64,000 nucleotides of DNA, from the NCBI GenBank assembly GCA_012845835.1, contig JABAKD010000021.1, forward strand, positions 15,827,543 to 15,891,542. Reading direction: 5' to 3'. Made by a program: the position numbers and the translations under genes. Below the pieces are notes generated by a model. The model was not told the DNA's origin. It saw nothing but the letters and a program-made list of their open reading frames with translations, and did not search any database. Positions 56,252-64,000 of the stretch are shown here, one piece after another (the stretch's first letter is position 1; each line of letters opens with the position of its first letter). This DNA is from Undaria pinnatifida (taxonomy: Eukaryota; Sar; Phaeophyceae; Laminariales; Alariaceae).

Positions 56252-56793
56252 GAGAAACCGTGAGTTCGGATTGGCATCGTGCTCCCGAGGCCTGGTGTTC
56301 CTGAGGAGGACACTACAAGCCCAAAGAGCCGAGGACTGGTGTTCCTAGGGGGGGACAGTGCAAACCCAAAAGTCCAACGAGGCTACCGACGGGTTGTCAC
56401 CGTCGGTGTTAGACTCTTTTTCGGGTGCAGCGAGGGCGGCTTCTTACGAGTTTCCGCCAGCGAGTGAGGAGGACCCGAGTCGAGAAACGCCGGGTTCGGA
56501 TTCGCAATTTTGCTCTCGAGGTCTGGTGCTCTCGCAAGGGGACACTACAGGCCCAAAGAGCCGAGGACTGGTGTTCCCAGAAGGGACATTGCAGACCCAC
56601 AAATGTCCAACGAGGCTACCGACGGGTTGGCACCGTCGGTTTTGGATATTTTTCGGGCAACGTTAGAGCGGATTCTCGCGTTTTGCCGCGACCGAAGGAA
56701 GAAAGATCCGAGGTGAGAAACCACGGGTTCGGAATCGCGTCGTGCTCCCGAGGCCTGGTGTTCTCGAACGGAGACATTGCAGGCCCAAATTCC
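56252..56793 (+). repeat. ~232-bp tandem repeat upstream of the NADAR segment
   Basis: Units start GAGAAACCGTGAGTTCGGAT (56252), GAGAAACGCCGGGTTCGGAT (56482) and GAGAAACCACGGGTTCGGAA (56715), spaced 230 and 233 bp; the third is cut short by the NADAR segment. Each carries CCCAAAGAGCCGAGGACTGG and CCAACGAGGCTACCGACGGG. In one frame they read SNEATDGL-PSVLD, so they are probably decayed coding repeats. Confidence 0.75.
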
Positions 56794-57300
56794 AACACGC
56801 CTTTTGACCCTTCTCTCGAATACGCCACAGACAAATTGGTGCTATTCTGGCAGCCCCTATCCTATTTTCCACCGTGGTTCTCTTTGTGGCTCGCCGTTGA
56901 CGACGTGCCATACTCTTGCGCGGAGCAGTAAATGATGGCCGAAAATACCAGGCTTTGCCAAGACCATCGAGCAGTGGGGCTCATCATGTCATCGCCTAGT
57001 CCAAGCACACCCAAACGCATCGGTCGCCGCGTGCGCAACTTTGACTCCGGTGTTGGGGACATGGGGAAGCAAAACACCGTGTTATCTGGCGCCAATGCCA
57101 AATTCACGCAGAATCCAGCCATAAAAAATTACCTTTTGAGCTCTAACAACAAGATTCTGGCTGAATCTAGCTCTCTGGACCCAGTGTGGGGCATTGGTCT
57201 CCGGGTGGATGATCCCAGGGCCATTAACCCATGCCAGTGGAGAGGAAAAATCAGCTCGTGAAGGCACTTTTTGCCGTTCGCGAAACTATTCGCGACAGTG
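56794..57300 (+). pseudogene. NADAR (YbiA/DUF1768-type N-glycosidase) domain inside the gypsy element
   Basis: The frame from 56794 reads LVLFWQPLSYFPPWFSLW, then VDDVPYSCAEQ and a TAA at 56929-56931. The same frame continues MMAENTRLCQDHRAVGLIMS, PKRIGRRVRNFDSGV, AKFTQNPAIKNYLLSSNNKI, LAESSSLDPVWGIGL and QWRGK, where a one-base change in the A-run near 57245 shifts it; the end ALFAVRETIRDSE is in another frame. This is the full NADAR order: SNF-like start, AEQ before a helix, GR, KF-QN, LL-T-like, D-WGIGL, W-GKN and VR. The Trp usual after DSGV is Gly here. NADAR enzymes cleave N-glycosidic bonds, including ADP-ribose on guanine and riboflavin intermediates. Family assignment is firm; activity in this copy is excluded by the breaks. 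Confidence 0.85.
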
Positions 57301-57639
57301 AGACCGGGTCGGCGCACCCGGCCTCATCTATTCGGTTCCGCACCTGCACTGCGAGTGCAAGAACCAAGAAATCTCGTCCGCGCCGCGACCGGGCCGAAAA
57401 CAGCGGCCAGCGCTCGCAAAGCTATCCCTTCGAAGTTTCCGACCTATTTCTTGGGCGCGTTGGCCAACTAAACCCCGTGAAGGTTCGGAGATAGCCTCTG
57501 GCTTCGGCCCTGACCTTGCGATGTCAGAACACGGCCCCTGTTTCGTCGGGGGTACTTTGACGCTGGACGACGTTTCGTTCACTATGAACATCGCGTATAT
57601 CAGTCGAGTAACGCTCGACTCGGAGAGGCACTGGACTCC
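57301..57639 (+). pseudogene. Post-NADAR segment, RT core missing
   Basis: Reads in pieces such as FPTYFLGALAN and EHGPCFVGGTLTLDDVSF. I find no LPQG, FLDD or YxDD-type RT motif between here and the RNase H remnant, although about 700 codons would be expected for protease, RT and RNase H. A large internal deletion is inferred near 57600-57700. Confidence 0.45.
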
Positions 57640-57870
57640 TTGAGATTTGGGGACCGGCAACATTGTTTGAGGTCCCAAACGCCTCCCAGGGTGCGGTGGA
57701 TATCGTTAGGCATATTCGCCGGCCACAAGACACAGGACAGCACTGGCAAAGTAGGGACCCTCAATGCACGAGTCCAGCGGAAGCTTGAGTTCGTCACCGC
57801 GTTCTATTGCACGCTCGAGTACCGCAAAGGCAGCACCAGCGGCATCGCCGATTATTCTGCCCCGTTTTCC
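57640..57870 (+). pseudogene. Gypsy RNase H C-terminal remnant
   Basis: RVQRKLEFVTAFYCTLEYRK followed by GSTSGIADYSAPFSR (57766-57862) matches the end of Ty3 RNase H, where a Trp/Lys-Leu, a beta strand, EYRKG and an ADxLSR motif occur in this order. The expected Leu-Ser of the last motif is altered. The catalytic part upstream is absent or beyond recognition. Confidence 0.65.
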
Positions 57871-59150
57871 AGAGCTAGCTACGGAGTACGACCGCAGTGG
57901 CTTGACAAACTTCAACCCCGTGGGCTTGACAAGCCCCAACCCCATTGGAGATAGCGGTATCTACCTCCTACGGACCGGCGGCTGCGCGGCGGCTGCGCGC
58001 TCCCTCCTCGTCGATCCCAGGCGTCGGTTTGGATGGACGCGCGCCCCTCTCCGAAAGCACTGTCTTGGGTGGGCTCGTGCCCCACATCGAAAGTACTGCT
58101 TTGGCTGGACTCGTGCCCCACGCCGAAAGCACTGTCTTGGGTGGGCTCGTGCCCCGCACTGGACATGCTACCTTGGGTGGGCTCCCTCTCGCCTCTACCA
58201 CATTTCTCCATTTTCGCACACACGAGCTACGTATCAAGGATTCACGGTCTTTCTGTTTTCCCGGGGAGATTCGTCGCTCGTGTTTCGGCCCACGTCGCCA
58301 CTACCGAAGGCTGTACCGGCCGCAGGTCGATTTCGCCTGCCGCTGACACGTTTTCGCTGCGGATTCTGCCATACCCATCGAGGGCGGCACGGGCTTCGCA
58401 GAAGCCTTGGCTGCAGCGACGCCCATCGCACAGTCTACTTATCCATCAAGGAGTTCTACACAGGAAACGGCCCTCGCCGCGACCGCCGGTTCGGCTGTGT
58501 CCCTCTCCGCCTTGCTTGGCACTCCAGTCCCCCTGCCGTCGACGACGCGCCGACGAACAGCGACAGCAACGGGTAGTGCACCCCCGCTGTAGATTATGGG
58601 TTCGGGCCTGGCGGGCCCCGTCGGCCATGGTCTAGACGAGGTACAACCCCGCCGCGATTCCCGCGGCCGCGACCGGCTCCGCCCGCCGCCGCGACCCCTG
58701 CTCTTACCGACTCGCCGGTCCGCACGGTGCCATTATCGTCCGATCGCGACCACACCGAGCCTATATAGGAACTCCTCTCTTACGGCTCACGCCTTCTGCT
58801 CGTGATACGCCGACTGTACATATAAGGTCGGACGCCCTCGGCGACGCTGCTGATTTACGGTTCACTGATTCCGTCGCGCGTTATTCACATGCCGATTGGA
58901 AGCGAGAGCGGCACGCTAAGCCGACGTGCCACACCATGATGCGTTACGTCTCTATCGGCCGGCCATCGGTCCTGTCGCCGCCCTTTTCGGCGTGCTACCC
59001 CTCGCACAAGCGTCCATCCCTCTCAGACATCCCGGAGCTGGCGGGTAAGGGTCGACTACATACAACCGACAAGGACATCGTCCTACTTGTCCGTAACTCG
59101 ACACTGCCGTTAACAAGGTCTGACAAACGCAACTCTGTGGGGCGAGCTGC
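57871..59150 (+). pseudogene. Linker between RNase H and integrase, with a repeat
   Basis: At 58040-58180, three or four 48-bp-scale units encode LGGLVPH-ESTAL-type peptides (SESTVLGGLVPHIESTALAG and similar). A Pro/Ser/Arg-rich stretch follows. At about 59000-59110 SLSDIPELAGKGRLHTTDKD precedes the integrase finger. Confidence 0.55.
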
Positions 59151-60340
59151 TTGCTTGCTAAAACGACGAGCCGGTTCGCATCTGCGCCTCCCTGCTCATG
59201 CACCCTTGGATCATGCAAGCTTGTCACTCAACGGCCTGTTGTCACCTGGGCACGACGCGAACGTTGCGCATGCTGGAGCGGTTATATTGGTGGATTGTCA
59301 TGAATATGTGCACATGGTGGTGGCTTCGCCACTGCTTGAAGTGCCAAGCGCGGAAAACCCCACGGCTGGCTGTCCGCTGGCCAATCATCTCAATGCCTTT
59401 ACCGGAAGACCCAGGTATTGCCGTTAGTGTTGACTACTTCGGCCCCCTCCCGTTCACACCACGAGGCAACACCTACATCCTGCTGTTCACCGATTGCTTC
59501 AGCCGTCGGGCCGGCATGTTTCCCGTCACTGCCTCTGAGTTCACCGTGGAGGGCAGAGCCACCTGGTGAACCAATACATTCCCTTACGGAGGTTCCCGCG
59601 TACCATACTCTCTGATAACGGACTGCAGTTCTGCTCCAAGCTTTCGCAAGCTGTATCAGCTGTTGGGTGTGCACAAGCTTGCTACAAGCTCATATCATCC
59701 CAACTGTAACGGGGGGGTTGAGCGGGTAAATCACACTATGACCCAAATGCTGGCTATGGTCGTCACTGGGCGACAAGACGATTGGGACTTGCATCTGCCC
59801 CAGGTCGAATTCGCTTACAACAATTCCGTCAGCGCGGCGACTGGTCTGGCGTCCAACAAGGTCCACATGGGCAGACTTCCACGGCTCCCCCTGGCGGTTT
59901 CCGACCGCACAAGCGTCGTGGGACACCAGAGTCTGGTCCGCGACCACCTGCAATATATTGCAACTTGGCTATCGACCGGCGCGCGAACGACATTGTCCGC
60001 GCACACCACGCCCTCACCGTTTCTCGTGTCAACCGTAGAAACTCCACCCTCGCCGACGCGCTGCGCCCAGCACCAAATTTCGCTACAGTGGTTGTGCATG
60101 GGTGTACAATTCTGCCTTTACCATCCTCCAGGGTGTAAAGGCGAACACCGATGCGAAGGTAGTGAATGCCAAACTCGCGTTTAACTGGACGGGCCCGTAC
60201 AAGATCCTGGCAGCCGGTCCCTGCTCCGCCGGCGAGACCCCGGACGGTTTGCCGCTCGGGAGCAATCTCCTCTATTTTGATCTCCTTTCCCACCTGCCCG
60301 GTTCGGACGCTCGTCAGCGTGTGGCCATCGAGCGCTGAAA
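59151..60340 (+). pseudogene. Gypsy integrase (frame-disrupted)
   Basis: The zinc-binding H-H-C-C domain reads QACHSTACCHLGTTRTLRML ... HCLKCQARK (59215-59355). The core gives VSVDYFGPLPFTPRGNTYIL (first Asp), LSDNGLQFCSKL in another frame (second Asp, near 59608) and GGVERVNHTMTQMLAMVV in a third (Glu, near 59720), then FAYNNSVSAATG. The C-terminal part KLAFNWTGPYKILAAGPCS and LGSNLLYFDLLSHLPGSDAR ends at a TGA at 60336. At least three frameshifts. The integrase would have inserted the cDNA. Confidence 0.85.
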
Positions 60341-60343
60341 ACC

Positions 60344-60880
60344 TTGCGCCAACCCCCACGGCAGCGGGACATTCCCAAATACATACCGGCGGGGCTGAAG
60401 CAGTACGTGCTCAACAATTTTTCCAAGAAGTCCCCGCCGTACCACATCATTCAAGACGAATTTTCGACTACCCTCCAACGGCTGGAGGTGGAGCAGATCA
60501 CCGATCATCAGTCAGTACGGGGACGAGGTGGCGTCATCGCGGTGCTATACAAGACGCATTGGGCGGGACTCTCCGAACCGTCCTGGGAGCGGGAAAAGGA
60601 CCTCCACCTCTCCCGCTACCACATCTCGCGTTATTGGGCCGGAAACCCGGACCAGCACCGCCAAACCAACCGCCTCTACCGCCGAATGCGGATCGGGGCG
60701 GCACAGCGCAAGCTCTCCCGCAACAACGGGGAACGTTTCCTGGCGCCCGGCTACGCGTGTGTTCCCCGCGCAGATTGGCTCCGTCGCCACCACGACACGG
60801 TAATTCCTAAGGAAGCCCACAATTGGTACAAGGGAGACGATGGTTTATGGTGGCTAGTAAAAATCAGTGAGAACACTACC
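60344..60880 (+). pseudogene. Chromodomain of the gypsy integrase
   Basis: LQRLEVEQITDHQSV, AVLYKTHWAGLSEPSWEREK and DLHLSRYHISRYWAG (about 60475-60645) form a chromodomain: an acidic first strand, the aromatic YKTHW-GL and PSWERE core, and the C-terminal helix. Such domains direct chromovirus integration to modified histones. It is followed by a basic linker (RLYRRMRIGAAQRK) and ends in a TAG at 60881-60883. The frame itself is open through the domain. Confidence 0.85.
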
Positions 60881-61066
60881 TAGGACAAACTATACCTGGT
60901 CCGCTTTCTGGACGACCCGGGATATCCTCTTCTCCCGCCGCGCTCCACGACTTCGACGGGAGCCGTACGAGGCTCTTGGTGCCTGCATATTCGCATCGCA
61001 AGTGCGTTTCCGCGGGGAATCCAACGTAACGTATACGAATCTCGAGGCGCCGCCGTTGTCATTTGA
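60820..61066 (+). pseudogene. Tudor-like segment after the chromodomain
   Basis: WYKGDDGLWWLVKISENTT, the TAG at 60881, then in the same frame DKLYLVRFLDDPG and later TGAVRGSWCLHIRIASAF to a TGA at 61064. The pattern W-Y-K-G...W-W-x-x-K-I...Y-x-V-R-F-x-D-D resembles a Tudor or chromo-barrel beta barrel. Assignment is by pattern only; it may instead be a lineage-specific integrase tail. Confidence 0.5.
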
Positions 61067-61955
61067 CTTTCAAGCCGCCACCGCTCCTCGATAGTTCTCC
61101 ATTGTTCGGAGATATGAGGTTTGAGTAATCGTTTTTTGGTTGTTCGTAGTGTCCTGAGAGTCTTCGTCGGGTTTTGGGGCGATTCTTTCCTGTTTTTTTT
61201 TTTTTGTCCTTCCGAACCCCCTGCACAGTGCTGGGCCAGGGGTCGGGTAAAACGCCGCTATCTGAGGCCCAGGTCTGTCGCTTATTCGTCGTTGTTCAAT
61301 TTCGCCCTGCCGACGCCCTCCTCAGCTCAGAGCCGGGGGGTGGCCAGGGTACCCTGTTCGCGCGTAACGTGCTACAGGGCGATGTACGGGTCTGTGAGTT
61401 ATCTGTGTTCTTTTTGTGCGTTGTATTCGTTCCACTTTGTGTTTCGGCTAAACACTTCCCCTCCTCGCGGGGCTTTAGGTGTTGTCACCTTCCATCCCGG
61501 GTATTTATCGTTTCCTCGTCTAACCCCCCGCCATACCAACGGCCCGCGGGAGGTTTTTCATGACTTTTCCCTTGTGTGAGCGCCTGTGTTCCCCTCCATA
61601 TCGACGAGGGCTCGCGTCGCCATAGTACCTTTTCCGTGGTTGGTTTGCCATAGAGCCTTTTCTACCCCCCCCCGCCACACCGGCGGTATGCGACAGGTTC
61701 TAGGGACTTTTCTGCCCCCCCCTCCACACCAGCGGCACGATGCAGGTTTTTGATGGGTGGCTTTGGCCCTATTGTAGGGTCTTCGTTTCCTTCAGCTGCT
61801 TTTCTTGGCGTATTCCTGGCTCCATAGCCAGCCCGTTAGAGGTGTGGGAATAGGTTTTGAAGAGCGGCATTTTCGAATCATGGTCTAGTTCGTAGAACCG
61901 GAGTTTCCCCGAACCTCCCAGGTTTCTGCATATGCGGATCATCAGGGTGGGCTAA
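61067..61955 (+). other. Gypsy 3' non-coding region
   Basis: No domain is recognised. Contains two ~66-bp units around CCCCCCCGCCACACCGGCGG / CCCCCCCTCCACACCAGCGG (61660-61755). The stretch 61425-61955 is shared with the deleted copy on the minus strand at 5780-6320. CAGGGTGGGCTAA just before the LTR is the likely polypurine tract. Confidence 0.6.
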
Positions 61956-62226
61956 TGTTAAGATGCGGCCTCGAAAAGCCTATAATTATCTCAATTGAGA
62001 TAACTTGGATGGGCTTCGTATGATAGGTTGGCGTTTTATACTCTGGAAAGTTAGGAAATAGATGGGAGGCACGTACCTCCCATCTCAGAAGCCATCCGGG
62101 GCTCTGGTGGAAACGAATAAAGCTACGTCTCTACGAAGGATGGCTACTAAAGGGAGCACTCTCCGAGGACCTGTTCAATTGGCAGACCTCTAGGGGGCAC
62201 TCTCTGTCCTCGTGAATACCCTTACA
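61956..62226 (+). repeat. Gypsy 3' LTR
   Basis: 271 bp. Shares the ends and the central GCCATCCGGGGCTCTGGTGG, AAACGAATAAAGCTACGTCT blocks with the 5' LTR. The internal hairpin has compensating changes (GATGGGAGGC...GCCTCCCATC in effect), so its stem is kept. Confidence 0.78.
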
Positions 62227-63979
62227 AGTATATTATAAAAATTAAAATACACTCAAGCTGTGAGATCGAAGATTTTGTCGAAACTCATCTTTGCAACCTG
62301 TGTGTGATACTCCGATCGCGCGTATTACGGGTTGTGTGTCCTCATTAAGGATATAGGTCGGCGACTCTCCTTGCAACTACAGTGTAGCTATCAGGGTCAA
62401 CAGGGTGATGTTAGGCAGTCTGTGCGCGGAAACTATAAAATCCGTTTCTGAGGGGGACAAAATTTGACAGCTGTGGAAGGAAATGCATCAGTTTATCAAG
62501 TAAATCCTGTAAGTCGAATATCCGGTGGGGGGAGGGCGGAGTTTTTAAGACCGTGGGGGCCTGATTTTGATCAATAGGGGGGCGGGAGGGGGGGAGGGGG
62601 GGGAGGGGAATGGCGGGGCAGGTCAATTTGTGCGTGGAAACTATAAATATTTCTTGTGGGGGAGGGGAGGGGTACGTGGCGGGGGGGGGGGCGGGGGCGG
62701 GGGGGGAGGGCTTTAGGTCGCATAGATGTAGGGGTTTGCTATACGCGTGGTGCTAGGTCTAGGCGATGGTGCGGGTGGTGGGTGAAGGAGGGGGCGTTGG
62801 GGGCGGGGGTGGGTGGGAATTGCAGCAGCGGCATGGACGGCTCTGAAACGATAACGAGGCGATATCCAGGGCGTGGAAGTGTTTATTACTCTGGCGGATT
62901 TCGATAGTAGGTGGGGCGTTTAAGCAAGAGGAAGCGAGCGAAGAAAAAAAAAAAAAAAGGGGGGGGGGGGGGGGGGGACGGTTTTCAAGAGGTTTAGGTC
63001 ACGTATAATATAAAAATCAAGGATTTGGTCGACACTGATGTTCGCAACATTGTGTGTAATTCTCCGATCGCGCGTATTAATCATATATGTAGGGGCCTAC
63101 TATACGCGCGGTGCTGGGTCTAGGCGATCGTGCGGGGTGTGGGGAAGGAGGGGGCGTTGGAGGCGGGGAGGGGGGATGAATGAAAGCTACGTCATGGATG
63201 GCTAGAAATATAATGACGTGATATCAATGGCTTATTAGTGTTTATAACTCTGGCCGATTTCGATTGTAAGTGGGGCGTTTGAACGAGTTGGGCGGGGAAC
63301 AAAGGGGGGGGGGGAGAGATGAGTTGGAGCTACGGCATGGATGGCTAGATGGATAATGAGATGATATCATCAGCTGGCTGGTAGTGTTTACTACTCTGGC
63401 AGGTTTTGATTTCAGGTGGTGCGTTTAAACAAGTGGGATCGGGGGGGAGGGGAGGGGCGGGGGGGCGAGCATTTCAATACGTGCGCGGAAACTATAAACC
63501 CTCGAAGGGGACGAATCTGACGGTTGCAGCAAGAAGACACCCCTTTATATCACCCGTCTGGTAATTTTTATTTTCTAGTAAGGTTTGATGTTACATGTAG
63601 TATGCAACCCAGTTCTTAGGTGTAGTAAACAACGTGTTAAAAGCTTCATAACTTGTTATTGTACATGGATCGAAAGATAGAATATTTCAATCGATAGGTA
63701 GGTACAATCATGTAGATACCATTATTTTCTGACATCGCTAATTATAAGGAGATGCATATTATTGCCAAATACAACAGGCGAGGTGATGGTCATGCAATGT
63801 CACCGCCATTGAGAACGATAGGGACAGCTTACGCTATACCTACAATGGGACTCGAAGGGTGCGCCAGCTAGCGTTGGGCTGCGAAAGCAACTGAGTTAAA
63901 TCGACACACGACGCGTATGAAAATACGCGGAAGTGTGGTGAGCTAATAAAGCTTTATTTTTCCCCATCCGCCGGAGGAT
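62227..63979. repeat. Degenerate G-rich repeat region
   Basis: Units at about 62723-62935, 63083-63300 and 63303-63440 share CTATACGCGTGGTGCTAGGT, CTAGGCGATGGTGCGGG, GGCATGGACGGCT and GTGTTTATTACTCTGGCGGA blocks, linked by G-rich runs. GGAAACTATAAA recurs at 62429, 62637 and 63489, and a 56-bp repeat (62259-62314, second copy near 63015) matches 13788-13843 inverted. No gene. Confidence 0.65.
62944..62977 (+). repeat. Poly(A)/poly(G) run
   Basis: Fifteen A residues followed directly by about nineteen G residues. Confidence 0.9.
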
Positions 63980-63998
63980 AAAAAAAAAAAAAAAAAAA
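63945..63998 (+). other. Polyadenylation signal and genomic poly(A) run
   Basis: The perfect palindrome AATAAAGCTTTATT (63945-63958) supplies AATAAA on both strands, and a run of 19 A begins 30 bp later at 63980. This is the layout of a reverse-transcribed mRNA or LINE 3' end. The body upstream to about 63500 is non-coding in appearance. Confidence 0.5.
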
Positions 63999-64000
63999 GA

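Larger units (their letters stand above)
48913..62226 (+). mobile_element. Decayed Ty3/gypsy chromovirus carrying a NADAR domain
   Basis: LTRs at 48913-49180 and 61956-62226 begin TGTTAAGAT and end ACCCTTACA, flanked by AGTA at 48909-48912 and 62227-62230. Order on the plus strand: LTR, 3.5-kb repeat-rich leader, Gag, unknown segment, 232-bp repeats, NADAR, RNase H remnant, linker, integrase, chromodomain, Tudor-like tail, non-coding, LTR. Every domain carries stops or frameshifts and no RT core is found, so it cannot be autonomous. The LTRs differ at roughly 13-15 percent of positions, which means an old insertion or that the two LTRs belong to different copies; the 4-bp repeat could be chance. 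A deleted relative lies at 5511-6915. Confidence 0.75.

Noticed and set aside
1-64000. CRISPR arrays, bacterial operons, tRNA or rRNA genes
   Set aside because: The tandem repeats lack the regular repeat-spacer layout of CRISPR, and I found no tRNA or rRNA signature on reading both strands by eye; a tRNA scan was not possible here.

Overview
Eukaryotic nuclear DNA, about half GC, dominated by introns and repeats. Two genes show GT-AG introns of 0.5-2 kb whose reading phases match across every junction, and the coding exons are rich in Gln, Asn and His runs. Together with a Ty1/copia element, a chromodomain Ty3/gypsy element and dense MITE-like repeats this suggests a flagellated stramenopile, most likely a brown alga. 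That assignment is inference; no marker gene for the lineage is present.

Layout. About 0.7-3.1 kb: two exons of an unrecognised minus-strand gene. 5.4-7.4 kb: an internally deleted, minus-strand relative of the Ty3 element, bracketed by an inverted repeat pair. 7.6-11.6 kb: small repeats and no recognisable gene. 11.65-29.23 kb: a nine-exon plus-strand gene for an LRRC49-type leucine-rich-repeat protein, a subunit of the tubulin polyglutamylase complex, whose introns carry several MITE families, microsatellites and a duplicated pseudo-exon. 29.2-35.2 kb: repeat-rich DNA with one weak candidate exon and a 7-bp satellite. 35.185-42.402 kb: a nearly intact minus-strand Ty1/copia retrotransposon with 400-bp LTRs that differ at about four positions and a 5-bp target duplication TTCCA; its single gag-pol frame is broken by two in-frame UAG codons. 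42.4-48.9 kb: minisatellites, repeat fragments and a possible 1-kb inverted-repeat element. 48.913-62.226 kb: a decayed Ty3/gypsy chromovirus of about 13.3 kb bounded by TG...CA LTRs of about 270 bp and a 4-bp AGTA direct repeat. 62.2-64 kb: G-rich degenerate repeats ending in a poly(A) run 30 bp after AATAAA.

The most unusual item is inside the Ty3 element. Between Gag and the RNase H remnant lies a recognisable NADAR (YbiA/DUF1768-type N-glycosidase) domain, here inactivated by a stop codon and a frameshift. NADAR enzymes can remove ADP-ribose from guanine, so an ancestral element may have carried its own ADP-ribosylation eraser. The same element has a chromodomain, a further Tudor-like segment after it, and a 3.5-kb leader made largely of tandem repeats. 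The reverse transcriptase core appears to be missing from this copy, so it cannot be autonomous.
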